Source of the DNA: a virus
Length of the DNA: 31,795 nucleotides
Direction: 5' to 3' (one strand)
Virus record (IMG/VR): IMGVR_UViG_3300025889_000563
Coordinates: 1 to 31,795 of that record
The translations under genes and the position numbers were made by a program. Of this stretch, positions 1-6,980 are shown piece by piece (within the stretch, counting starts at the first letter, position 1; each line of letters starts with the position of its first letter). The notes under the pieces are model-generated. The model saw only the letters and a list, made by a program, of their open reading frames with translations. It did not search any database and had not been told where the DNA came from.

Positions 1-9
1 GGAAGAGTG

Positions 10-606
10 ATGTGGTGGGATATTATTAAAAGAATGGATAAGGCAAAAATGCCTACTCACCTTAAAAATAGAGTGAAGGAGATGTTTAGAATTTTAGAAA
101 ATCAAACTCCTAGAGAAGAACAGGCGGATGGGGAAGATGTTTTTATTTATCAGTTATGGGATGAGAAGGACAATGAATGGGGAATAGGTGTATGGGTTTA
201 TAAACAATATCTAAAAGAATCACCCCGCGAAATGTTGCTCAGATGTAAACATATCGTTGAAAAAGAACCCTTATTTTATTCTAAAGACTCGATTGTAGGA
301 ACAGAAACTTTCGAAGGGATGATATTATTTCACAAAAATGGCGTTGATATAATATCGTTGACCTCATTGGAAGAGCTATTTGATTTTTTGGCAGAATTAG
401 ATGAGGAAAATACAATTGGTTTGATACATTTTGATGTTACGTTTGGATTTGATGATTGGACAAGTTATTTAAACGTCACAGATAGTGTATTTACAACTAG
501 AGAGCAAAAACTTAAGGCTCTCAAAGAAACTCAAATTAAACCCGGACCTCTTGATAGTTTAACTCCCGAAGAAAGGGCAATCGTTAGAGGAATTATGGAG
601 GGATGA
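10..606 (+). CDS. Tagged protein of unknown function (paralogue A1)
   Basis: A 198-aa protein that I do not recognise. It begins with the window's recurrent tag (MWWDIIKRM). I start it at ATG 10 and not GTG 7, because the GGAAG at 1-5 is better spaced and the tag of its neighbours begins exactly at M-W-W. The last 60 residues or so (from DDWTSYLNVTDSVF to the end) closely match the end of the next protein, so the two are tandem duplicates with diverged middles. No membrane segment or catalytic motif is visible. The protein is acidic with a short conserved C-terminal helix rich in charged residues. It overlaps nothing and is followed after 2 bases by the next gene. A role as virion cargo is inferred only from the tag. 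Confidence 0.8.
   Translation: MWWDIIKRMDKAKMPTHLKNRVKEMFRILENQTPREEQADGEDVFIYQLWDEKDNEWGIGVWVYKQYLKESPREMLLRCKHIVEKEPLFYSKDSIVGTETFEGMILFHKNGVDIISLTSLEELFDFLAELDEENTIGLIHFDVTFGFDDWTSYLNVTDSVFTTREQKLKALKETQIKPGPLDSLTPEERAIVRGIMEG
12..31 (+). repeat. 20-bp tag-coding repeat, copy 1
   Basis: The 20 bases starting GTGGTGGGATATTATT are identical to 30072-30091, some 30 kb away, in the same codon frame. They encode the WWDIIK part of the N-terminal tag. The flanking sequences differ. Confidence 0.75.
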
Positions 607-619
607 AGATGTGGTGGGA
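598..619 (+). repeat. 22-bp gene-junction repeat, copy 1
   Basis: A 22-base stretch that covers the ribosome binding site, the stop codon of the upstream gene, and the start plus first codons of the downstream gene. It is identical at 1122-1143, so the duplicated unit in this tandem array includes the junction as well as coding sequence. Confidence 0.8.
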
Positions 620-1130
620 GATTATTAAAAAGGGCGAGGATTTTTTACCCAAAGATATCTTACCCATTGTTAAAGAAATACTCAAATCCTATAACCCCAC
701 ACACGGGAAGATTTTTACTCAACAGCAACAAATTGTTAGACTTAGACTCAGCATGTCTCAATCAACCTTTGAAGGAAATATTAATAATTACTATCAAGAT
801 GTTGTAAAGGTCTTAATATCAGTATTAAGACATGTGCTTTTTGAAACGGGGGAGGATGAATACAGCACATATTATGATTGTAAAACTAGATATTATCCTT
901 TACATGGCGTTTTTAGTGATGGACCAGCATCAGATACTAGGTCATTTCCTGTTAAATTACATATTGATGTATCAAAGGATTGGACGTATTTTTTCAAATT
1001 AACGGATAGTGTTTTCTCTACAGCGGAGCAAAAATTAGAGGCACTTAAGGCAACAAATATTCTACCACAACCTTTAAGTCAGTTAGACCCCCAAGATAGA
1101 CAAACGGTTAGAAGTATTATAGAGGGATGA
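609..1130 (+). CDS. Tagged protein of unknown function (paralogue A2)
   Basis: A 173-aa protein starting MWWEIIKKG. An in-frame ATG at 603 exists, but GGAGGG at 597-602 abuts it with no spacer. ATG 609 has a 6-base spacer and restores the tag at the very N-terminus, so 609 is preferred. The C-terminal region (KDWTYFFKLTDSVFSTAEQK and onward to IIEG) is paralogous to the preceding gene, while the middle is Gln- and Tyr-rich and unrelated. No known domain is recognised. It is translationally coupled with both neighbours and lies in a small-gene operon. Confidence 0.8.
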   Translation: MWWEIIKKGEDFLPKDILPIVKEILKSYNPTHGKIFTQQQQIVRLRLSMSQSTFEGNINNYYQDVVKVLISVLRHVLFETGEDEYSTYYDCKTRYYPLHGVFSDGPASDTRSFPVKLHIDVSKDWTYFFKLTDSVFSTAEQKLEALKATNILPQPLSQLDPQDRQTVRSIIEG

Positions 1131-1143
1131 AGATGTGGTGGGA
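1122..1143 (+). repeat. 22-bp gene-junction repeat, copy 2
   Basis: Identical to 598-619. It spans the end of paralogue A2, the ribosome binding site GAGGG, and the M-W-W tag start of the following gene. The gene that follows is not an A-type paralogue, so the repeated unit here is the tag cassette, not a whole gene. Confidence 0.8.
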
Positions 1144-1954
1144 TATTCTAAAGGGTAGTTTAACAACTGCGGAGTATTTGAAGGAATTAGATAAATTCCG
1201 TATGTTTAGAAGAATTGGTTTACAATCAGAATATGAGAGGACTAGTGATAATCTTACAGTTACAAGAAAAAAGGGCAATATGGATACGGATTATGAAAAA
1301 TTATTTTATGATAATGAAATTGAAGAAGGGGTTGAAAGTCTTTTTAAATTTAGAGGAGGTTCTTTTGTAAAAAGGTTAGATGATTATACTGTTTATTTTT
1401 CATTAGAAGAGCAAGAAAATCTTCACCATTTTATATTTAAAGTAAAGGTCACTAATATTAGCCCTGAGAAACGATTTAAACTAAGAGATGCAGATAAGGA
1501 ATTTGAATGGGAAATTATATTTTTCAATGAGGGAGAAACGAATGAAGAAACGGTCGGGGACGGGTGGCTAAAACCTGAGCTTTTCCCACTCGAACTTTTT
1601 GTTGATTCTAGCGCGTATGCAGGTCGTCACCGAGCCAAAGGTGAAATTGTTGGCAAAGATAGAAAAGACTATTTCATATCAAGATTATCTGAAATGACTG
1701 AAGCAGATATGCTAACAGATAACTGGAAAGAGAATGTTAGAAATTTATATTATGAAATGTTGCACGGGGGATACCGCCCATCCCCTGCTCCTTTTAATCA
1801 GTATTATCAAAATGCTTATAGAAAAATTATAGAAATTATTAAACAAAATTCCCCAATACTCATAGCACAAGAAACAATTGCGAGACATGCGGAAGGATAT
1901 TATTCAAGGCTTCCGGACGGCCCACCACCTGTGGGATATGGACGACAGAGGTGA
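1133..1954 (+). CDS. Tagged protein of unknown function (paralogue B1)
   Basis: A 273-aa protein beginning MWWDILKGS. ATG 1133 is chosen over ATG 1127 for the same reasons as upstream: correct spacing from GAGGG and the tag at the N-terminus. A central block (ESLFKFRGGSFVKRL, then YTVYFSLEEQENLHHFIF) is clearly shared with the next protein (LFKFKKGSFAVRF, YVKLEEQENLHHFILE), so these are a second tandem paralogue pair. The pattern of alternating hydrophobics around EEQENLHHF suggests a beta-sheet domain, but no family is recognised. The tail is Pro/Gly-rich (DGPPPVGYG). No membrane segment is visible. Confidence 0.8.
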   Translation: MWWDILKGSLTTAEYLKELDKFRMFRRIGLQSEYERTSDNLTVTRKKGNMDTDYEKLFYDNEIEEGVESLFKFRGGSFVKRLDDYTVYFSLEEQENLHHFIFKVKVTNISPEKRFKLRDADKEFEWEIIFFNEGETNEETVGDGWLKPELFPLELFVDSSAYAGRHRAKGEIVGKDRKDYFISRLSEMTEADMLTDNWKENVRNLYYEMLHGGYRPSPAPFNQYYQNAYRKIIEIIKQNSPILIAQETIARHAEGYYSRLPDGPPPVGYGRQR

Positions 1955-1960
1955 TAATAA

Positions 1961-2686
1961 ATGTGGTGGGACATTCTTAAAAATACAAGTTTTACAGACA
2001 AGGAGTATCGTCATAAAATAGATGGCTACAATATGTTTACACTTATGTTTAGTGATTCAAAACCTAGTTGGATGGAAGTCAATACTGAAAATCATTTACC
2101 TTTTACAACATTAAATCAATTGATAATGAATAATGATTTTCAGAATAAACTCAATGCTCTTTTTAAATTTAAAAAAGGTTCCTTTGCCGTCCGTTTTGAC
2201 GGAGTTACCGTTTATGTTAAATTAGAAGAACAGGAAAATCTTCATCATTTTATTCTTGAAATAGACTTTATCAACACTACTCCTAGGTTTGAAGCCTATG
2301 CGAAAGAAGAAGGGTTAGAATCTAAATATAAGTTTGAGGTTAATTTTATTAAAGAAAAAAATGCTGATGAACCAAAAAATGATGAAGTAAAGGATGTTAG
2401 TCTAGTTCTTGAAGATTTTGTAGATTTAGATTATTATGAGGGGGATGGCAGTTTTGCGACTAAAAGGGGAAACGCAAGAATGGAGTATTTTAAGGAAAAA
2501 CTTAAAGATTGGAAAATACATATGGGTATGCCTTCTAAGGATGAACTTTTTAGAATTTACCAAAAGTCAATTTTGAGCGTTTTTCATACAACCAATACGC
2601 AGTTAACTCAAATGTCAAGGGGTGGTAAATATTACACTGATAGATTCGAAATTGTTTATAATAAAGTAATGGAGGGTGCAGAATGA
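1961..2686 (+). CDS. Tagged protein of unknown function (paralogue B2)
   Basis: A 241-aa protein starting MWWDILKNT, with GAGGTG at 1948-1953 at ideal spacing. Here the M-W-W start is the only good candidate, which supports the start choices made for its neighbours. It shares the KKGSF...KLEEQENLHHFIL block with the preceding protein and is acidic between that block and the C-terminus. Its end overlaps the next start in an ATGA arrangement. Function is unknown. Confidence 0.82.
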   Translation: MWWDILKNTSFTDKEYRHKIDGYNMFTLMFSDSKPSWMEVNTENHLPFTTLNQLIMNNDFQNKLNALFKFKKGSFAVRFDGVTVYVKLEEQENLHHFILEIDFINTTPRFEAYAKEEGLESKYKFEVNFIKEKNADEPKNDEVKDVSLVLEDFVDLDYYEGDGSFATKRGNARMEYFKEKLKDWKIHMGMPSKDELFRIYQKSILSVFHTTNTQLTQMSRGGKYYTDRFEIVYNKVMEGAE

Positions 2687-3561
2687 GTTGGATTTTAAAA
2701 TTAAAGAAACCTATGCAAAAAACGTTGAGAGAATTGGTTCACGATGAGGTGTTGCGGCAAGCGGGCCGTGATGTTCCCGACACTATTTTAGAAACTGAGG
2801 GTCTAATCACACAATATATAGTAGACCGATTAAGAACCCTACACCCATTTACTTCAGCCAATTCACCTGTAGGAGATATTCGTATGAGGTATATAGATAA
2901 GGGTCTTGATTTTAAAGACTTTTATACTCTATTAGAAACAACTGTTAGGTCATATCTAGCTAAAGAATCCCTTGATAGACATACTAAGGATAGAGTAGAC
3001 CCAATTACAGGAAAAACAGAACAAAGAAAGCCTGTAGAAAGAGCCTTGAGTATGCTCCAAGAAGTTTGTAATAGTGTCGGTGCTCGTCTTTATCCGCTAG
3101 CGGCTGTTGGTAGATATCGCATTGTTTATACAGACTCCAATGGTTTAGTTTGGTCTTATGATTTCAATACCACAGACAATCAGCAAGATACATATATTTA
3201 TATTAAGGGTAAAAGTCAAAATCAGGTTTGTATTAAACAAGCCCCCAATGCTACCGTAGTTGTTCCTATTGCAGACCGTGTTGCCGGTATTCTTCTAGCA
3301 GTTCATAGTGGGGGTATTCAATATAGAGATTCAGCAAGGCCAATTCCCGCCCTAGTATATGGTTATTTACTTAGCCTAAATGGTGTTAAACATAGAGGAA
3401 TTATTTATACACCCTACAATGGACCCGGATATCGCGCAAGTGAGATTGAAAGAATTTTATGGGATTTTACTAATAAAAGAAACCCCGATGGAAAATACAT
3501 TTCTGCTACCACCAAGGGTGTCGAAAGACATGAACCTGAGGAGAATCAAAATGACGAGTAG
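2683..3561 (+). CDS. Tagged protein of unknown function
   Basis: A 292-aa protein starting MSWILKLKK, a shortened version of the tag (W immediately followed by ILK). The start overlaps the previous stop (ATGA) and has GAGGG upstream. The N-terminal half is helical and charged. The C-terminal half has a beta-rich pattern (around YRIVYTDSNGLVWSYDF, then YIYIKG and VVVPIADRVAGILLAV). That could be a compact globular domain, but I recognise no catalytic signature. Codon use resembles the neighbouring small genes. Confidence 0.75.
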   Translation: MSWILKLKKPMQKTLRELVHDEVLRQAGRDVPDTILETEGLITQYIVDRLRTLHPFTSANSPVGDIRMRYIDKGLDFKDFYTLLETTVRSYLAKESLDRHTKDRVDPITGKTEQRKPVERALSMLQEVCNSVGARLYPLAAVGRYRIVYTDSNGLVWSYDFNTTDNQQDTYIYIKGKSQNQVCIKQAPNATVVVPIADRVAGILLAVHSGGIQYRDSARPIPALVYGYLLSLNGVKHRGIIYTPYNGPGYRASEIERILWDFTNKRNPDGKYISATTKGVERHEPEENQNDE

Positions 3562-3673
3562 GGAGTCTAAAAAGAAAAGGTATATAAAGAGGGAGGGGCC
3601 ATCAGTTAAATCGGAGAAAACTCGCCCTAATAAACCAAATCATACAAGGAGGTCAAAAACATGGAAGAATTAA
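3551..3673 (+). CDS. Possible 40-aa basic peptide
   Basis: A short reading frame starting ATG 3551, with GAGGAG at 3538-3543 at workable spacing. It encodes 40 residues, about 40 percent Lys or Arg (MTSRESKKKRYIKRE...). It overlaps the end of the previous gene by 11 bases and the start of the next by 13. Such a peptide could bind DNA. The alternative is that this interval is a non-coding leader, since it also contains a TATA-like element at 3581. I cannot decide between these from sequence alone. Confidence 0.45.
   Translation: MTSRESKKKRYIKREGPSVKSEKTRPNKPNHTRRSKTWKN
3581..3588 (+). promoter_or_regulatory. Candidate archaeal TATA box
   Basis: TATATAAA preceded by a purine-rich stretch (AAAGAAAAGG) that resembles an archaeal BRE plus TATA box. 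Transcription would begin about 25 bases downstream, leaving a leader of about 50 bases before ATG 3661. The element falls within a possible 40-aa reading frame, which lowers confidence. Confidence 0.4.
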
Positions 3674-3915
3674 CTTGGGAATTATTTTTGAAAGCAGCAG
3701 GTGATTGCAAAATTCGCCGCTGTTCATTGGAAAGTTGTAGACATAATGAGAACCTACAATGTGTTCTCCCCGAAGTTAATCTCAACCCACAGGGTAAGTG
3801 TGAGCAAGCAGATATTCTTGAACCTAGAGAACTTCGCCTCCGTAATATTAAAAGGGGAGCAAGAAGTTTATTTAATAGAAAGGAACCAAGTTATGACGGA
3901 GGTAGAATTGGATGA
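3661..3915 (+). CDS. Small Cys-rich protein, DUF1540-like, with tag variant
   Basis: An 84-aa protein with a strong ribosome binding site (AAGGAGG). Residues 16-47 carry five or more cysteines in the arrangement C-K-I-R-R-C-S-L-E-S-C, then C-V-L-P and G-K-C. This resembles the small metal-binding DUF1540-type fold. The N-terminus MEELTWELFLKAAG is a plausible variant of the tag, with W followed by x-x-F-L-K. The C-terminal third is basic. It probably binds zinc. The end overlaps the next start (ATGA). Family assignment is from the cysteine pattern only. Confidence 0.72.
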   Translation: MEELTWELFLKAAGDCKIRRCSLESCRHNENLQCVLPEVNLNPQGKCEQADILEPRELRLRNIKRGARSLFNRKEPSYDGGRIG

Positions 3916-4178
3916 GTTGGGAAGATATTTTAAAGATGCCTCGCGGTGATAGAAAAAATGCTACATGGGCTAGAATGGCTGAAATTCTTGATGAGCAAAA
4001 ACGCCCTATGTCTATGAACGAACTAATTGACGTTCTCGTTACAGAAAGAAGTCGTCTACCCATCCCTGTTAGAAGTAAAGGTGGTGGGAGATTTAATACA
4101 TGGCTTATGAATAATCGCCCCGACATTCTTATTGATAAAACAGGGAAGGTAAATATGTATAGTGTGGTGAAAGAATGA
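3912..4178 (+). CDS. Tagged small protein with winged-helix-like domain
   Basis: An 88-aa protein starting MSWEDILKMPRG, with GGAGGTAG about 7 bases upstream. After the tag, residues 20-88 look like a winged helix: an ATWARMAEIL helix, then RPMSMNELIDVLV as a helix-turn-helix entry, and a closing strand pair (DILIDKTGKVNMYSVV). This pattern is typical of HARE-HTH/wHTH domains in nucleic-acid-binding proteins. It overlaps both neighbours by 4 bases. A role in binding DNA, possibly within the capsid, is inferred from fold and tag together. Confidence 0.72.
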   Translation: MSWEDILKMPRGDRKNATWARMAEILDEQKRPMSMNELIDVLVTERSRLPIPVRSKGGGRFNTWLMNNRPDILIDKTGKVNMYSVVKE

Positions 4179-4384
4179 ATTGGGAAAAGTATTTAAGGAA
4201 GAGTAGCGATAGCGATATTAAGGATTGGGAAACTGCGTTAAAGGAGTTTATCAAAGAGGGTAGAAAACTTGGTATTCCTCTTGACGTAATTACCAAACTT
4301 GATGGTGCTTTAACGAGCGCAGAAGCCGGTCCTGCTGAAATTAATACAACCTACGGTGAAGAAGATGATTCTACTGAAGAGTGA
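4175..4384 (+). CDS. Tagged small acidic protein
   Basis: A 69-aa protein starting MNWEKYLRKSS, a divergent tag with W-x-x-Y-L-R. The start overlaps the upstream stop. The middle is an amphipathic helix (IKDWETALKEFIKEGRKLG) and the tail is acidic (GEEDDSTEE). No domain is recognised. The next gene starts within its last codons. Confidence 0.7.
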   Translation: MNWEKYLRKSSDSDIKDWETALKEFIKEGRKLGIPLDVITKLDGALTSAEAGPAEINTTYGEEDDSTEE

Positions 4385-5558
4385 AACTGTTGACCTTGTT
4401 TGGAATCAGGCTGAAGCGAAAGCGCGGTTTGAAGAATATAAGGCATTTTGGTCCCGTAGCCGCGAGTTTGGAATTACAGGTAGAGCAGATGCAGGAACGG
4501 GTCAACCAAACTCACCCAATGTTTTTACTACAATTTTAAGACATGGTGATGGTAAATATAATCGCAAGCAGAGGTCTAAAAGTGCTATTGATGTAGACGA
4601 AGAATATGGTGTTTTTAACGGGGCGGGGACTGTTCTTGAGGCATTAGAGGATATTATCAATTTGAAAACCCTACTACCCGATGAGGTGGAATTTCTAGAC
4701 TATCTATTAGAAGTAATGGAAACCATTGAATCTGATGAATCAACAGGGCAGAATGCGAAGAATCCCCGCAATATCCCGTATCACACAATTATTGGTGAGG
4801 ATGAGGACGGGTATATTCGCGGTATAGCATACGGTCATTTTTTAACCCCTGAATATTGGCAGTTTAGAACCGATAAGGCAAAAAAGAAGAAGCAAGAATA
4901 TGCAGTAGATAAGCCTGATAAAAGTTGGACTAACACCCAAGCTAATAAAGCAAAGCCTCCGATGTGGCTCGCTATGTTCGACCCCACTAATGGATTAGTT
5001 AAACTAATTCAAGACATTAAGAAAATCGTCGAAGAAACGATGAAGCCCGCCAATCAATCACATATAGTAACATTCAATCAGCGTAAGGTCGGCGGGGCTG
5101 CAAATCTTACAGGCATCCGCCCATTGTTGGAAAAGGTTCTCAACGACCCATCTATCTACGCGGGTAATCAAAAATCCCCACGCAAGAGTAGATTGAGAGA
5201 AGCCATTGAAGCAGAAACCTTGCAGGTAAATGAGGCAGATTTAAAAATTCTCTCTGAGGTCAGTGAAGTTATTATCTCTGATGGGAAGGCTACACAAAAG
5301 GTGAAATTAGAGGATGTGCCTAACTTTGAAGAAATCAAGGCAGTAAACATACGCTTCCCACCGGGAAATCATCGCACACTTAATCAGTTAATCCGAGAGG
5401 TTATGGGAGAAGAGTTTATGAATACATTCCGTAGGCCCGGATTACCTGAAGATGTTTCAGACGGATTGACGCTAAAGGCTGAAGTGGAGATGATTGAACA
5501 CGCCACGGGATTGATGAAAAAAATACTTCTTCTAAAAGATGAAAAGGTCAAGGAGTGA
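4365..5558 (+). CDS. Unknown 397-aa protein
   Basis: I prefer ATG 4365 (MILLKSETVDLVW) to GTG 4356 because GGTG at 4355-4358 gives a spacer of about 6 bases. The protein is rich in charged residues, with a Lys-rich stretch around residue 170 (KAKKKKQEY) and a globular-looking region containing PPMWLAMFDPTNG. Its C-terminus ends MKKILLLKDEKVKE, so an I/L-L-K motif appears at both ends. No family is recognised. It lies directly upstream of the zinc-finger protein and may belong to the packaging or head module. Confidence 0.75.
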   Translation: MILLKSETVDLVWNQAEAKARFEEYKAFWSRSREFGITGRADAGTGQPNSPNVFTTILRHGDGKYNRKQRSKSAIDVDEEYGVFNGAGTVLEALEDIINLKTLLPDEVEFLDYLLEVMETIESDESTGQNAKNPRNIPYHTIIGEDEDGYIRGIAYGHFLTPEYWQFRTDKAKKKKQEYAVDKPDKSWTNTQANKAKPPMWLAMFDPTNGLVKLIQDIKKIVEETMKPANQSHIVTFNQRKVGGAANLTGIRPLLEKVLNDPSIYAGNQKSPRKSRLREAIEAETLQVNEADLKILSEVSEVIISDGKATQKVKLEDVPNFEEIKAVNIRFPPGNHRTLNQLIREVMGEEFMNTFRRPGLPEDVSDGLTLKAEVEMIEHATGLMKKILLLKDEKVKE

Positions 5559-5564
5559 GTATTT

Positions 5565-6224
5565 ATGAGAAAGATTCTGAAGTCCTGTCCTCTTTGCCAA
5601 CATGAGGACCGTGATGAGTTAGAGAATCAAATGCTATCCGGTGAATTACAACCCGCTGAGTTAGACCGTATTGAGGATTGGCGAAGTGGGTTAAGTAGAA
5701 AACATTTACAGAACCATCTTGGGGACTACCATGATAATTCTAACGAATCCTGTCCCTTATGTGTGGCTGAGAATAGAAAGCAATTAGAAACTGCTATCGC
5801 TGATGGGCAGATTAAACCCTCTCGCGCTGCGGAGATGTTAAACGTGGGCGTGGATTTAGTGAATGTTCATATGAAGAAACACCTACGCCCGTTAGTCCAA
5901 AGAGCGGCGAGTGTAGAGATTGCCAAAACTGAAGTGAACGAAATTGAAGTTCTATCTAACAACCTTTCCTTATTGCAGACAAAACTCAACGAATTTATCT
6001 TCGATGCGGAGGAACTCGACCACCGCACAATTGATTCTCTAGTTAAGTTATCTAAGGAGATTAGGGAAAGTTTAAAATATGCGTTAGAGTTTAAAGGACA
6101 ATTAGTGCATAGGCAGGAAACTGTCGTGGTGCAACAGGTTGAAGTTATTCAACGCGTGTTGATTGATAAATACCCCGAAGTGTGGGCCGAGATTCGAGAT
6201 GATGTAGCGGAGAGATTAGCATGA
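5565..6224 (+). CDS. Tandem zinc-finger / HTH protein, possible small terminase subunit
   Basis: A 219-aa protein with two copies of a CPLC...H module. The first has C8, C11 and His at 47/51/56; the second has C63, C66, H102 and H106. Between the Cys and His pairs each copy has a helical stretch (SRAAEMLNVGVDLVNVHM in copy 2) that resembles a homeodomain-type HTH. The C-terminal half is a predicted coiled coil (LSLLQTKLNEFIFDAEELD and beyond). A DNA-binding N-terminus with a helical oligomerisation tail fits a small terminase subunit, but the large subunit lies 6 kb downstream and a transcription regulator is also possible. Confidence 0.68.
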   Translation: MRKILKSCPLCQHEDRDELENQMLSGELQPAELDRIEDWRSGLSRKHLQNHLGDYHDNSNESCPLCVAENRKQLETAIADGQIKPSRAAEMLNVGVDLVNVHMKKHLRPLVQRAASVEIAKTEVNEIEVLSNNLSLLQTKLNEFIFDAEELDHRTIDSLVKLSKEIRESLKYALEFKGQLVHRQETVVVQQVEVIQRVLIDKYPEVWAEIRDDVAERLA

Positions 6225-6520
6225 GTTGGGAATCTATTTTGAAACTTAAAATTAATATTCCCCGCCTCGCCGCTTCTCTTTTAGATAACATCATGCAAGA
6301 TGGTGTAGAAAGAACCGCAACAGAAGCCCTTCAAGCAATACACGAAGCAATAGATAACTACGAAACCCATCCTTATTTTACATCGAGGGTAAGACAAGCA
6401 AGAACACCTAAAAGGGGAACACAATATATCCCAACTACTATTATGATTAATCGTTATTTTAAATTTAGTGGAAAATACACCGCCAATGGAAATAAATTTA
6501 CTTGGAGTGGTGAAGAATGA
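6221..6520 (+). CDS. Tagged small protein with winged-helix-like domain
   Basis: A 99-aa protein starting MSWESILKLK, in ATGA overlap with the previous gene and with GGAGAG upstream. The body has the pattern of a winged helix: LLDNIMQDGVERTATEALQ, a recognition-helix-like PTTIMINRYFKFS, then a beta pair with Gly/Thr. It is similar in layout to the following protein (DGVxRTA is shared), so the two are likely paralogues. DNA binding is inferred. Confidence 0.72.
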   Translation: MSWESILKLKINIPRLAASLLDNIMQDGVERTATEALQAIHEAIDNYETHPYFTSRVRQARTPKRGTQYIPTTIMINRYFKFSGKYTANGNKFTWSGEE

Positions 6521-6792
6521 AATGGAAATCTATTTTGAAATCTAAACGTAGTAAAGGTATTGCCTTAAGAAGTATAAAATATATAGATGAATTAATGAGC
6601 GATGGAGTTTCTAGAACTGCGGATGAAGTTAAAAGTTTTTTATTAGATAGCAAAACACTAGTTCCATCTAATGCCGAAATTACTCAATATCTTAAAGGTA
6701 GTCCTAAATATGAACTAGTAGGAACAGCAGTCTCTTCTTCACCTTTTAACAATCAAAGAGTAAACGTTTATAGAAAATTACAGGAGGAATAA
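6517..6792 (+). CDS. Tagged small protein with winged-helix-like domain
   Basis: A 91-aa protein starting MKWKSILKSKRS. It shares with its upstream neighbour the tag and the segment IDELMSDGVSRTADEVKSFL, followed by a second helix (SNAEITQYLKGSPKYELVG) and a C-terminal strand. This is consistent with a diverged tandem copy of a small winged-helix DNA-binding protein. The N-terminal 18 residues are strongly basic. The ribosome binding site is weak (GGTGAAG), so translation is probably coupled to the gene it overlaps. Confidence 0.72.
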   Translation: MKWKSILKSKRSKGIALRSIKYIDELMSDGVSRTADEVKSFLLDSKTLVPSNAEITQYLKGSPKYELVGTAVSSSPFNNQRVNVYRKLQEE

Positions 6793-6794
6793 AA

Positions 6795-6971
6795 ATGGAA
6801 GAAGAAACAATTGAGAAAGTAGCAGATGTAGCAGAAGACGTAGTTGATGTTTTAGAAGATTTGGGGCTTATTACCGAAGAGCAAGAAGCCCGCTATACGG
6901 CATTGATTCAAAAGGGACTACCCCTTGTCGTCGGTCTTGTTACCGGCGGATTATTAGGCGCACTACTTTGA
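6795..6971 (+). CDS. 58-aa protein with a C-terminal membrane segment
   Basis: A short gene with a perfect ribosome binding site (CAGGAGG, 6781-6787) before ATG 6795. It encodes MEEETIEKVADVAEDVVDVL, then an acidic helix, and ends in a hydrophobic stretch of about 18 residues (GLPLVVGLVTGGLLGALL). One membrane segment with an acidic N-terminal tail is compatible with a small holin-like or virion membrane-interacting protein, but size and topology alone do not prove it. Confidence 0.7.
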   Translation: MEEETIEKVADVAEDVVDVLEDLGLITEEQEARYTALIQKGLPLVVGLVTGGLLGALL

Positions 6972-6980
6972 GGCGGTTGA

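Noticed and set aside
3701-3949. An 82-codon frame overlapping the Cys-rich gene
   Set aside because: It lies almost wholly within 3661-3915 and 3912-4178 in another frame, has no ribosome binding site, and the alternative frame has the Cys pattern and strong AAGGAGG.
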